From: Solidesulfovibrio carbinoliphilus subsp. oakridgensis
Lineage (GTDB): Bacteria; Desulfobacterota; Desulfovibrionia; Desulfovibrionales; Desulfovibrionaceae
NCBI RefSeq assembly: GCF_000177215.2
Contig: NZ_CM001368.1
Location: 1,178,001 to 1,242,000 of the forward strand
Reading direction: 5' to 3'
Length of the DNA: 64,000 bases
The translations under genes and the position numbers were made by a program. The notes below the pieces were generated by a model. It did no database searches and was not told the origin of the DNA. It saw only the letters and a program-made list of their open reading frames with translations. This document shows positions 32,421 to 40,625 of this stretch, in pieces (the stretch's first letter is position 1; each line of letters begins with the position of its first letter).

Positions 32421-33446
32421 TTAGTTGATAAAGACGTCCTTGTAGCGCACCCGGTCCTCCATGGACCGGCCCGTGCCGCGGACCACCGTGGTCAGGGGCG
32501 CGTCGTCGAGAAGAACCGAAAGATTGGTCTCCTGGCTGATCCGGACATCGAGCCCGGCCAGAAGAGCCCCGCCGCCGGCCAGGAGCAGGCCGTTTTTGGC
32601 GATGTCGGCCACCAGCTCGGGTGGCGTCTTTTCGAGAGCTTTCCGAACCGCGCCCACAATGATGTTGACCGGCTCCTTGATGGCCTCCCGGATATGGGCG
32701 TCGGTCACGGTCACCATGGTCGGGGTGCCGTCGATGAGCGATTTCCCGGCCACTTCCATGGACCGGGGCTCGGGCAGGGGCATGGCCGAGCCGATCCGGA
32801 TCTTGATCTCCTCGGCCATGTTCTCGCCGATGAGGACCTGGAATTCGTCCTGCACGAACCGCTGGATGGTTTCATTGAGCTCGTCCCCGGCCACGCGCAC
32901 GGATTCGGCGTAGGCGATGGCCGAAAGCGAGATGACGGCCACTTCGGTCGTGCCGCCGCCGATGTCGACCACCATGTTGCCGGACGGCTTGTCGATGGGC
33001 AGCCCGGCCCCGATGGCCGCGGCCATGGGCTCCTCCACCAGCTTGACGTCGCGGGCGCCGGCCATCTGGGCCGATTCGACCACGGCCCGCTTCTCGACCT
33101 GGGTGATGCCGGTCGGCACGCAGATGACGATCTTGGGCTTGGCGAAACGGAAGCCGGCCAGGACCTTGCGGATGAAAAAGGCGATCATGGCCCGCGTCAC
33201 CTCGAAGTCGGCGATGACGCCGTCCTTCATGGGACGGATGGCCCGGATGCGCTCGGGCGTGCGGCCGAGGAACTCCTTGGCCTCGGCGCCGACCGCGATC
33301 AGGTCGCCGCTTCGGGTGTCAATGGCCACCACCGACGGCTCGTTGAGGACGATGCCGTCGCTTGCGGTATAAAGCAGCGTATTGGCCGTGCCCAGGTCCA
33401 TGGCCAGGTCTTTCCCGAGAAAACGGAAGAAATTGCTGAAGAACAT
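32421..33446 (-). CDS. mreB: Rod-shape protein MreB
   Basis: A 341-residue actin-like filament protein that organises cell-wall synthesis. Motifs: AMDLGTANTLLY (phosphate 1), VPTGITQVEKRAV, EEPMAAAIGAGLP, NMVVDIGGGTTEVAVISL (phosphate 2), LLAGGGALLAGLD (adenosine). The N-terminal MFFSNFFRFLGKD is an amphipathic membrane-binding helix. GTG 33452 six bases earlier is a possible start; I favour ATG 33446. It is unusual that no mreC/mreD follow; suhB does. The upstream gene is a GAF-domain protein. Confidence 0.92.
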   Translation of the reverse strand: MFFSNFFRFLGKDLAMDLGTANTLLYTASDGIVLNEPSVVAIDTRSGDLIAVGAEAKEFLGRTPERIRAIRPMKDGVIADFEVTRAMIAFFIRKVLAGFRFAKPKIVICVPTGITQVEKRAVVESAQMAGARDVKLVEEPMAAAIGAGLPIDKPSGNMVVDIGGGTTEVAVISLSAIAYAESVRVAGDELNETIQRFVQDEFQVLIGENMAEEIKIRIGSAMPLPEPRSMEVAGKSLIDGTPTMVTVTDAHIREAIKEPVNIIVGAVRKALEKTPPELVADIAKNGLLLAGGGALLAGLDVRISQETNLSVLLDDAPLTTVVRGTGRSMEDRVRYKDVFIN

Positions 33447-33536
33447 GCCCACGCTCGCATTGGAGTTCGAAATGCCGGGGATGGCGGCCCCACTTCACCA
33501 CAATTGCGGCATGGTAGATGGGGGGACGGGAAAAGT

Positions 33537-34511
33537 CTACGCCGAAGGCCGGCCGAGGCGGGTGCGCAGGTGCAGGTTCTCCAGGAAAAGGGCCAGGTTT
33601 TCGGCCACCATGCCGGCGAAGGCCTTGAGCTCCTCGGTCACGGGCAGGGGCCGGCGGTCGGCCAGCGTCAGGACGCCCCGGGTCATCCGGGAGAAGCGGA
33701 TCGGCAGGCAGATGACGCTTTTGAAATCTCCGGCCGCCACGTCCAGGCCGAAAAGCGGCAGGCCCGTGGCGCCGGCCTCGTCCTTTTCGCCGGAATAGAC
33801 CGGGGTCTGGTTCTTGAACACCCAGCCCACGAGCCCCTGGCCCACGGAAAAACGCTGGGGCACGTTGCGCCCGCCCGGAAACGGGTTCTCGCTGGCCCCT
33901 TCGAGGTAGTAGGAACGGCCGGATTCGTCGCGCACGGTCAGGATGCAGTACTGGTAGCCCGTGGCCTGGGACAACAGGCCGAGGAGCCCGGAACGGAAGG
34001 CTTCCCACTTGGGCTTGGTCTTGTGCAGGGTGGATATGAGCCGCAGGCACTGGTAGAAACCGTGGTCGACCAGGCTCGTCTCCACCTCGCGGCTGCGGGC
34101 CAGGTGGCTGCCGGCCAGCTCCGCGAACTGGGAGAGGATTTTGAGATCCTTGTCACCGAAGGTATAGGTCTTGCGACTGTCGAGGCAAAGCGCCCCGCCG
34201 GTCGCGGCCACGGGATAGCCCATGAAAGCCCGGATGCGCTCCTCCTCGCCGCCCCGGTAGTAGCCGAGCACGCCCCGGCGCTGGTCGAAATTGCTGATGA
34301 GCAAGGGTTTCCCCTCGCGGATGATCCAGCCGACGAGCCCCATGCCCGGCACGATGGCCGCGTCGCGGTCAAGGGCGTCGCCGAGGCTGAAGGCGGCCAC
34401 GGCCCGGCAGGTCCCGCCCTCGGGTCCCGGCAGGAACAGCACCGCGGAATAGGCGTCAAAGACGTTGCCGACAATGGCCAGGAGCTGTTCGTAGAAAGTG
34501 GTTCCGGTCAT
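33537..34511 (-). CDS. Tandem GAF-domain sensor-like protein
   Basis: A 324-residue soluble protein with two GAF domains. The first is about 8-150 (YSAVLFLPGP...VAAFSLGDALD...GLVGWIIREGKPLLISNFDQ...RIRAFMGYPV). The second is about 170-320 (YQYCILTVRDESG...FSVGQGLVGWVFKNQTPVYSG...FKSVICLPI...GVLTLADRR). No output domain follows, so it may bind a small molecule and act on a partner. It ends 90 nt upstream of mreB in the same direction and is probably co-transcribed, suggesting a link to cell shape. The start at 34511 (MTGTTFYEQLL) is preferred to one 14 codons earlier. Confidence 0.8.
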   Translation of the reverse strand: MTGTTFYEQLLAIVGNVFDAYSAVLFLPGPEGGTCRAVAAFSLGDALDRDAAIVPGMGLVGWIIREGKPLLISNFDQRRGVLGYYRGGEEERIRAFMGYPVAATGGALCLDSRKTYTFGDKDLKILSQFAELAGSHLARSREVETSLVDHGFYQCLRLISTLHKTKPKWEAFRSGLLGLLSQATGYQYCILTVRDESGRSYYLEGASENPFPGGRNVPQRFSVGQGLVGWVFKNQTPVYSGEKDEAGATGLPLFGLDVAAGDFKSVICLPIRFSRMTRGVLTLADRRPLPVTEELKAFAGMVAENLALFLENLHLRTRLGRPSA

Positions 34512-34518
34512 GGCGGCC

Positions 34519-34647
34519 CTAGGCCCGTCCGTAGGGAAGGCGGATCGCGGCACGGCCGCCCCGGCGGGCGGGCGGCGCCACGGCGCGGCGTCCTTTCAAA
34601 TTGCGGGCGGCTCCCGCCCTGTGGCGCGGCGAGCAGGCGTCGGCCAT
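34519..34647 (-). CDS. Possible 42-residue basic leader peptide
   Basis: GGGAGGACAAC immediately before an ATG at 34647 is a strong ribosome site, and the frame ends eight bases before the GAF gene start. The peptide (MADACSPRHRAGAARNLKGR...) is Arg-rich and has no family. It may be a real leader or a chance open frame; I cannot decide. Confidence 0.3.
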   Translation of the reverse strand: MADACSPRHRAGAARNLKGRRAVAPPARRGGRAAIRLPYGRA

Positions 34648-34874
34648 GTTGTCCTCCCCTGGCCGAGAGATGCCCGGCATTGATTCGCCGGCAATATACG
34701 AGGGCCGGCCCCGGCCGTCAAACCGGCCCGCGGCCCCGACAACGCCCGCCCGGAGGAAAGGCTTTATAAAAATCCCCTCTTCGGCTACATGAATCTTTTC
34801 CCCGACGGGAAGGCGCCTCCCCCTAGCGGGCCGGCCTTCCTCCGGGGACCAACCGACAGACACACGGGACGGCC
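34648..34874. other. Divergent intergenic region upstream of mreB cluster
   Basis: This is the shared upstream region of the leftward GAF-mreB-suhB genes and the rightward 590-residue gene. It holds a GC-rich inverted stretch (GGGCCGGCCCCGGCC near 34703) and an AT-richer TTTATAAAAATCCCC (34762-34776) that may carry promoters. No gene is evident. Confidence 0.4.
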
Positions 34875-36647
34875 ATGGCTTTTGACTGGACGCAAGCCTT
34901 TTCCAAAGTTCCGGAAGCTCCCTTCCTGCACGGCGAACACCGTCCCCGGGAAGGCGAGATCCTGCGCGTCCAGTCCCTGCCCGACCTCAAGCGCTTCCTC
35001 GACTGGGTCCATATCAAGCAGTGCCTGCTCAAGCCCTACTTCGAGCACGCCAACTATCCGGTGGTGGATTTCCGCGAGCTTCTGCCCTCTTTCGAGGCCG
35101 ATACCTTCGAGTACAAGGAGCTGCCCGGTTTCTCCATGGTGGCCCTGGCCCGGCCGCTCAAGTATTTCCAGGAGATTTTCCAGTACGACATCCTGCACTG
35201 TCTGCTCGACTACACCGACGAGACCTATCGGGACCAGTGCCCGCTCGAGTCCTCCATTTTCGGGCAAAACATCCGCACCTTCTGCGCCCGCCTCCCCAAG
35301 GGCATCCAGGACCAGTTCCGCCGGGATTTTTCCGAAACGGACGTGACCAGCCTCGAAAACTACGCCGCCCTCCTGCCGACCGTGCTCCAGATGGACCGGG
35401 CCCATGTCCTGTCGCTCGACAGCCAAAGCGACTTCTACCTGTCCGGGGTCTACTCTTCCTTTCCGTCCTACCTCGACACGGAACTCAAGCGCTTCGGGCT
35501 CAACATCAAGAAATTCGTGGTCGGCGACGACCGACGCTACGAGCGCCACCGGGGATTCGTCTACCAGTTTCTCATGGAGCTCTACGGCTTTCCCATCGTG
35601 TCCGAACGCCGGACCTCGTCGGCCCTTTTCGCCCGGCGGCTTTTCCGCATGGGCGAGAAATTCCTGGTCCGGGTCCTCGGCCAGACCGACCGGACCCTCA
35701 CCACCCTCTACGCCCATCCCGAGGCCAAGTTCTATCCGCGCGTGGAGAAGGTGGCCCTCATCACCGTGGACAAGTCCCAGACCGAGGCCATCAAGGCCCT
35801 TGGCGAGGGCGGCTATTTCGTGGACCCCGAGCGCCGGGTGGTCATCACCCGGGTGGTCTATCGCCAGCACAAGTACGACCCCAACAACGTCCGCCAGGAC
35901 CGGGCCCTGTCCGTGGCCAGCCAGGAAGTCCTCCACCCGATCACGGGCCAGTCCTTCTCGAGGCTCAATCTCATCAAGGACACCTACAGCCTCTTTTTGC
36001 GCTTAAACGACATCGTGCGCGGCGAATACAACGGCCGGATCGTCTACAAGCGCAACGAAATCGTGGAAAACACCGACACCCACGAGAAAAAGCTCAAGTT
36101 CCTCTACTCCTGGCTGGCCAAGCACCAACGCCGCATCATCGGCTACTCCGACGAATTCTATTCAAACGTCGTCAAGGTCCTTGACAACTATCTATTGAGC
36201 GCCGACCACTACGACGATTTCAATGCCCATCGCGAAATCTACCAGGAAGTCTGGAGCAAATACAACTACATTCAGCAGGCCCGAAAAGTAAAGCTCCTGG
36301 AAGACCTGCAGGACCGCAACTACAAGGGAGAGAATCTTTCCTACCTGCGGATGCTCTCCCTTTTTACGGAAATCATAAACGATCTCAAATTCGAGATCGT
36401 CAACTACTTCGACACGCTCGTGGAGCGCGTCCTGTCGCTTGGCGACATGATCATAAACGACCGATACCTGCTTCGCCACTACATCCGAAAAAAGGACTCG
36501 GACCTCTCCGAGTACGGGCTGATGGTGAAACAGACCTACGATCGCCTCGTCGCCCTCTTGGACGAATTCCGGTCCATCCGGCAGGCCAAGAAGGATCAGG
36601 GCATCGTCGTGCCTTTGGTTACGGAAAACGAGCGCGGCGCGCTTTAA
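34875..36647 (+). CDS. Conserved hypothetical 590-residue protein
   Basis: A large soluble protein with no signal peptide, no membrane segment and no domain I recognise. It is rich in aromatic and charged residues and predicted largely helical, with long helices near the end (NYIQQARKVKLLEDLQDRNY, then SDLSEYGLMVKQTYDRLVAL). The reading frame is strongly coding: full length, standard codon bias, RBS-like ACGGG nearby and ATG 34875. It is followed by gcvT after 18 nt in the same direction. Its size and lack of known motifs make it a good candidate for a lineage-specific family. Confidence 0.75.
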   Translation: MAFDWTQAFSKVPEAPFLHGEHRPREGEILRVQSLPDLKRFLDWVHIKQCLLKPYFEHANYPVVDFRELLPSFEADTFEYKELPGFSMVALARPLKYFQEIFQYDILHCLLDYTDETYRDQCPLESSIFGQNIRTFCARLPKGIQDQFRRDFSETDVTSLENYAALLPTVLQMDRAHVLSLDSQSDFYLSGVYSSFPSYLDTELKRFGLNIKKFVVGDDRRYERHRGFVYQFLMELYGFPIVSERRTSSALFARRLFRMGEKFLVRVLGQTDRTLTTLYAHPEAKFYPRVEKVALITVDKSQTEAIKALGEGGYFVDPERRVVITRVVYRQHKYDPNNVRQDRALSVASQEVLHPITGQSFSRLNLIKDTYSLFLRLNDIVRGEYNGRIVYKRNEIVENTDTHEKKLKFLYSWLAKHQRRIIGYSDEFYSNVVKVLDNYLLSADHYDDFNAHREIYQEVWSKYNYIQQARKVKLLEDLQDRNYKGENLSYLRMLSLFTEIINDLKFEIVNYFDTLVERVLSLGDMIINDRYLLRHYIRKKDSDLSEYGLMVKQTYDRLVALLDEFRSIRQAKKDQGIVVPLVTENERGAL

Positions 36648-36665
36648 AAACTGCGGAGCAACACT

Positions 36666-37754
36666 GTGGAACAGCTCATCCAAACCCCTCTTTCGGACTG
36701 GAACAGGCGCCACGGGGCCAAGATGGTTCCGTTCGCCGGCTTCGACATGCCGGTGCAGTACACCTCCATTCTGGCCGAACACGAGCAGACCCGCAAAAAG
36801 GCCGCCGTGTTCGACATCTGCCACATGGGGGAGTTCTACCTCTCGGGCCAAGGCGCGGCCAAGGCGCTCTCGACCGCCCTCACCCACGACCTCGACACCC
36901 TGGCCCCGGGCAAATGCCGCTATGGCTTTCTGCTCAACGAGGCCGGCGGCGTCATCGACGACCTCATCATCTATTGCCTCGGTCCGGACCACTACATGCT
37001 CGTGGTCAACGGCTCGCGCATCGCCATGGACTTCGAGACGATCAAAAGCCGCCTGCCAGCCGGGCTCTCCCTTGTCGACGCCTCGCCCGACACAGCCAAA
37101 ATCGACTTGCAGGGCCCGCTGGCCTTTGACGTGCTGCGGGACCGGGTGCCGGGCGATTTCTCGGGACTCAAGTACTTCAACTTCGCCTTCACCGAATTTC
37201 AAGGCGTAAAGCTCATGGTCAGCCGCACCGGCTACACCGGCGAACTCGGCTACGAGCTCTTCCTGCCGGCGGCGGCGGCCGAGGCCCTGTGGGAGGCCCT
37301 TGTGGCCGATCCGCGCGTGGCCCCGGCCGGTCTTGGCGCCCGCGACACCCTGCGCCTGGAGATGGGCTATCCGCTTTACGGCCAGGACCTGGACGAGGAG
37401 CATACCCCGGCCGAGGCCGGCTACGGCTGGCTTTTGACCTCCCCGGCCGACTACGTGGGCAAGGGCAAGGCAGCAACCGTGCGCCAGAAGCTCCTCGCCC
37501 TGGAAATCCCCGGCCGGCGTAGCGCCCGCCACGGCGACGCCGTCCTCGACAAGGCCGGCAAGACCGTCGGCGTGGTCACCAGCGCCTCCTTCGCCCCGAG
37601 CCTCGGCCATGCCGTGGCCCTGGCCTACGTGGACGCCCCGGCCGCCGAGGCCAAGGAATTTCGCGTCCAGGCCGCCCGCACCGAACTGCCCGCCACCAAA
37701 CGCGCCCTGCCCTTTTACAGGGACGCCACGGCCCGCAAAAACGTGGCCGGGTAG
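36666..37754 (+). CDS. gcvT: Aminomethyltransferase (glycine cleavage T-protein)
   Basis: A 362-residue tetrahydrofolate-dependent enzyme, the T-protein of the glycine cleavage system. It transfers the aminomethyl group to H4-folate and releases ammonia. Motifs: PFAGFDMPVQYTSI (about 20-34), VFDICHMGEF (catalytic Asp region), GGVIDDLIIY, FSGLKYFNFAF, VSRTGYTGELGYELFLP (about 182-198), RDTLRLEMGYPLYGQDL (about 222-240). The start is GTG 36666 with GGAG eight bases before. No gcvH or gcvP is next to it, so the partners are elsewhere. The C-terminus has the family's OB-like barrel. Confidence 0.93.
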   Translation: MEQLIQTPLSDWNRRHGAKMVPFAGFDMPVQYTSILAEHEQTRKKAAVFDICHMGEFYLSGQGAAKALSTALTHDLDTLAPGKCRYGFLLNEAGGVIDDLIIYCLGPDHYMLVVNGSRIAMDFETIKSRLPAGLSLVDASPDTAKIDLQGPLAFDVLRDRVPGDFSGLKYFNFAFTEFQGVKLMVSRTGYTGELGYELFLPAAAAEALWEALVADPRVAPAGLGARDTLRLEMGYPLYGQDLDEEHTPAEAGYGWLLTSPADYVGKGKAATVRQKLLALEIPGRRSARHGDAVLDKAGKTVGVVTSASFAPSLGHAVALAYVDAPAAEAKEFRVQAARTELPATKRALPFYRDATARKNVAG

Positions 37755-37763
37755 AAAAGAAAA

Positions 37764-37816
37764 GATGCCTCCGGCGGCCGGGGGGGATCATCCCCCCGGA
37801 CCCCCTGAAAGGGGAG
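37764..37816. repeat. REP-like GC palindrome, copy B
   Basis: GATGCCTCCGGCGGCC followed by GGGGGGATCATCCCCCCGG and ACCCCCTG. Same family as copies A, C, D and E. Confidence 0.8.
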
Positions 37817-37857
37817 AGAGAGGAGGCGAATTTTTTGACAGGCCACCAATAGGTTGA

Positions 37858-38607
37858 ATGACTGTGGGACGTCCGGACGCATTTTATCTGCCGCCAGAGG
37901 CCTTTGCCGCGCCCTTTGCCCTGACCGGCGGCGAGGCCCATCACTGCGTCCGGGTCCTGCGCAAGCGGCCGGGCGAGGTGGTCCGGGCCTTTGACGGCCT
38001 GGGCCGGGAAGGGCTTTTCACCATCATGGATGTAGCCCGGGACCGCGTGGAACTGGAAGTTCTGTCCGTGACCGAAGCGCCGCGGCCCGAATGCCGCCTC
38101 CATCTGGCGGCCGGGTTTTCCCGCTCGGCCAGACGCGACTTTTTCCTGGAAAAATCCGTGGAACTCGGCGCGGCCGGCATCGTCTTCTGGCAGGCCGAAC
38201 ACAGCCAGGGCCGGATGCCGGCCGTTCCCAAGGAGGCCTGGACCGCAACGCTCGTGGCCGCGGCCAAGCAGTGCGGCGCGGCCCGGCTGCCGGCCCTCTC
38301 GGTTGTGCCCGGCGGTGCGGCCGGCCTGGCCGCCCTGGGGAGCGGATTCGACCGCCGCTACCTCCTGTGGGAAGCCCCGGGCCTGTCCCGGCGGCTGGCC
38401 CTGGCCGACGTGGCCGTCCCGGGCAACGCGCTTTTTGTCCTCGGTCCGGAAGGCGGACTCACGGACGCCGAGGCCGAAACCTGCGTCAGCGCCGGCTTTG
38501 CCGCCCTAAGCCTCGGGGACCGGGTCCTGCGCTGGGAGACGGCGGGCCTGGCCGTCCTGGCCCTGGCCCTGGCCGCCGGAGGCGGATCCGCCCTCTGCCC
38601 CACCTGA
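37858..38607 (+). CDS. rsmE: 16S rRNA m3U1498 methyltransferase RsmE
   Basis: A 249-residue SPOUT-fold SAM methyltransferase that modifies U1498 of 16S rRNA. The N-terminal PUA-like domain has GEAHHCVRVLRKRPGE (about 22-37). The SPOUT core has KSVELGAAGIVFWQAEHSQG, then VLGPEGGLTDAEAET (the knot motif, about 196-210), then FAALSLGDRVLRWETA. Complete. It begins at ATG 37858, 42 nt after the REP copy B. Confidence 0.93.
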   Translation: MTVGRPDAFYLPPEAFAAPFALTGGEAHHCVRVLRKRPGEVVRAFDGLGREGLFTIMDVARDRVELEVLSVTEAPRPECRLHLAAGFSRSARRDFFLEKSVELGAAGIVFWQAEHSQGRMPAVPKEAWTATLVAAAKQCGAARLPALSVVPGGAAGLAALGSGFDRRYLLWEAPGLSRRLALADVAVPGNALFVLGPEGGLTDAEAETCVSAGFAALSLGDRVLRWETAGLAVLALALAAGGGSALCPT

Positions 38608-38860
38608 CGCCCGTCCCCTCCCGACGCCACGGTTCCCGGCCCGGGATTGACCGCGCCTTCCGGCCGTGGCGCCGGCTTCCATGACGTTCCCGTCCGGGCG
38701 GCCGGAATCGCCGCCAGCCTGCCTCTCCGGGCATCCCCCTGCCGGCCAACGGCCGGATTGCCGCTTTCTAAAAATCCGCGAAACCGTTATAGGCGTCTTG
38801 CCGCGCCCCACTCGCGCGGAAAACCGCCGCGATGCCGCAGCACGGCTCCACGAGGAACGC

Positions 38861-39238
38861 ATGGACGAGGATAAACGCCGGCGCAGCCGGGTGTGCGCCC
38901 AGTTTGACGCCTATGTCTACATCGACGGGGAAAAAATCCCGGTCAGCACCCAAAACATCAGCATGAAGGGCGCGCTGTTCTGCCCGGAGCCCCGCCTGGC
39001 CGCAGGCAGGGAGTGCACGGTCGTCTTCAGCCTGGCCAAGGACATCAAGGTCCGCCTCAAGGGCACCATCGTGCGTTCCAGCCATGACGGCATGGCCATC
39101 GATTTCGAAAGCATGGACGAAAGCGCCTTTTTCCACCTGCGCAACATGGTCCGGTATTCCGCCGAGGATGCCGACAAGATCGACCAGGAACTGCAGATCC
39201 CGGCCTTTGAACCGCTCCGGGAGGGAGAGCACGATTGA
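38861..39238 (+). CDS. PilZ-domain protein
   Basis: A 125-residue single PilZ domain protein, which binds cyclic di-GMP. The motif RRRSRV near the N-terminus (R-x-x-x-R type) and NISMKGALF (D/N-x-S-x-x-G) are in the right order, with a beta-barrel pattern between. It would relay c-di-GMP levels to an unknown partner. ATG 38861 follows CACGAGGAACGC, and its stop overlaps the TTG start of the next gene. Confidence 0.85.
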   Translation: MDEDKRRRSRVCAQFDAYVYIDGEKIPVSTQNISMKGALFCPEPRLAAGRECTVVFSLAKDIKVRLKGTIVRSSHDGMAIDFESMDESAFFHLRNMVRYSAEDADKIDQELQIPAFEPLREGEHD

Positions 39239-39876
39239 GCTTTTTCATGATCTTCGGCCGTCGTTTCCAGCTGGCCGTCCTGGCCGTCCTGGCTTCCTGG
39301 ACGGCCTTGTGTCTTCCCTGTCCGGCCCCGGCCGGCGGGCTTGAGCAGGCCAAGGCGGGCCTTGAGGCCCTGGCCGACGAGAACTACGCCAAGGCCGTCA
39401 CCCATCTGACCGAGGCCATCGATTCCAACGAACTGCCCGAAGAGCAGGCCTATCTCTTTTTTGCGGCCCGGGGCAGCGCCAAGGCGGCCGAGGGCGACTT
39501 GCCCGCCGCCATCGCCGACTACACCACCGCCCTGGCCAAAAATCCCCACTACGCGCCGGCCGCCTACAACCGCGGCAATTGCCAGTTTGGCCTGCACCAC
39601 TACGACCAGGCCATCGGCGACTATTCGCTCGTCCTCGAAATCAACGTCACCGACGCCAAGGCCTTGAACAACCGGGGCGCGGCCTGGTTCAAGAAGGGAA
39701 ACCTGCAAAGCGCCCTGGCCAACTACGCCATGGGCATCGCCCTCGACGCCGAAGATCCGGACCTCTTCCTCAACCGGGGCAAGGTCTACGAAGCCCTCGG
39801 CGACGCGGAAAAAGCCCGGGAAGACTTCCTGCAAGTCAAAAAACTCGACCCCTCGGCCAAAACGCCCCTCGACTGA
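39235..39876 (+). CDS. Exported TPR-repeat protein
   Basis: A 213-residue protein with an N-terminal signal or anchor (about 10-30, LAVLAVLASWTALCLPCPAPAGG), followed by five or so TPR repeats (AKAVTHLTEAIDSN, LPAAIADYTTALAKNPHYAPAAYNRG, YDQAIGDYSLVLEINVTDAKALNNRG, LQSALANYAMGIALDAED, AEKAREDFLQVKKLDPSA). TPRs mediate protein contacts, here in the periplasm. GGGAGGGAGA precedes the TTG at 39235, which I prefer over ATG 39247. Coupled to the PilZ gene; together they may form a small signalling unit. Confidence 0.8.
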   Translation: MSFFMIFGRRFQLAVLAVLASWTALCLPCPAPAGGLEQAKAGLEALADENYAKAVTHLTEAIDSNELPEEQAYLFFAARGSAKAAEGDLPAAIADYTTALAKNPHYAPAAYNRGNCQFGLHHYDQAIGDYSLVLEINVTDAKALNNRGAAWFKKGNLQSALANYAMGIALDAEDPDLFLNRGKVYEALGDAEKAREDFLQVKKLDPSAKTPLD

Positions 39877-39908
39877 CGCTTATCTGGGCCGATCCCGCCT
39901 TCCCGCAG

Positions 39909-39934
39909 CCGGCCTGTCCGCAAGGACAGGCCGG
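39909..39934 (+). terminator. GCAA-loop hairpin after the TPR gene
   Basis: CCGGCCTGTCC pairs perfectly with GGACAGGCCGG around GCAA, 33 bases after the TPR stop. No T-run, but a stable stem. Confidence 0.6.
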
Positions 39935-40092
39935 CCGGGAACATCGTTCGCCCTTCGCCACCTTCCCAGGCCGGGTTTCATCCCCCGCCGTCCGGAACCC
40001 TTTTCCGGGACGGATTTTCACGAAAGGTTGACGCGGACCCGACTCCATGCTTTTGTGACAGTGTGGATAAACACTCACTCGCGAGGTGCACC

Positions 40093-40464
40093 ATGGGTAT
40101 TGGCAACAAACTTCTTTTGATTGGCGCGCTGACCCTCCTTTGCTGCGCTCCCCTGGCCGTTTCGGCCGGGACCCTTGGCGGGGACGGCCAACTTCTTCTG
40201 GCCCAGGGGCCGGGCATGATGCAGGGCCAACCGCCCCAGGGTCAGCAAGGCATGCAGCGCCAGCCCCAGGGCCAGCAAGGCATGCAGCCCGCGCAACCCG
40301 GCGGCCAGGGCGGCAACGATCCCTGCATGCAGAGCTACCAGCGTTGCGTCATGATGTGCGCCGGCGTGGGCAACTGCGTCAACAACTGCAACCTCGGCTA
40401 CGCCGCCTGCCAGGGCAACAACAAGCAGCCCCAGGGCGGCGGTCCGCGCCCCGGCGGCAGCTAG
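40093..40464 (+). CDS. Small exported Gln/Gly/Met-rich Cys protein
   Basis: A 123-residue protein with a signal peptide (MGIGNKLLLIGALTLLCCAPLAVSA). The mature part has two copies of a low-complexity unit (GQQGMQ.QPQGQQGMQP, about 50-70) and then four or more cysteines with regular spacing (CMQSYQRCVMMCAGVGNCVNNCNLGYAAC), probably disulfide-bonded in the periplasm. GAGGTG precedes ATG 40093. I do not recognise the family. Confidence 0.65.
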   Translation: MGIGNKLLLIGALTLLCCAPLAVSAGTLGGDGQLLLAQGPGMMQGQPPQGQQGMQRQPQGQQGMQPAQPGGQGGNDPCMQSYQRCVMMCAGVGNCVNNCNLGYAACQGNNKQPQGGGPRPGGS

Positions 40465-40484
40465 GCCGGGGAATCGAGAGGGCA

Positions 40485-40536
40485 AAGCCTCGGCGGCCGG
40501 GGGGGATCATCCCCCCCGGACCCCCTGGACGGGGGA
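40485..40536. repeat. REP-like GC palindrome, copy C
   Basis: AAGCCTCGGCGGCC followed by GGGGGGATCATCCCCCCCGG and ACCCCCTGG. It lies just after the Cys-rich gene. Confidence 0.78.
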
Positions 40537-40578
40537 AAGGCCGGGCCAGACGTTGAGCGCCACACGTAAAAGGAAAAC

Positions 40579-40606
40579 GCAAAGGGCCGCTTGCGCGGCC
40601 CTTTGG
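40579..40606. terminator. Bidirectional terminator between the Cys-rich gene and nadB
   Basis: AAAGGGCCGC pairs with GCGGCCCTTT around a TTGC loop, in a convergent gap between a rightward gene and the leftward nadB. Confidence 0.7.
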
Positions 40607-40625
40607 TCGTTATGGGCGGGAGGTT

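Noticed and set aside
31593-34769. A 1058-residue open frame on the plus strand antisense to suhB, mreB and the GAF gene
   Set aside because: It is a GC-driven shadow: rich in Gly/His/Gln/Arg with no domain, and it covers three well-supported minus-strand genes.
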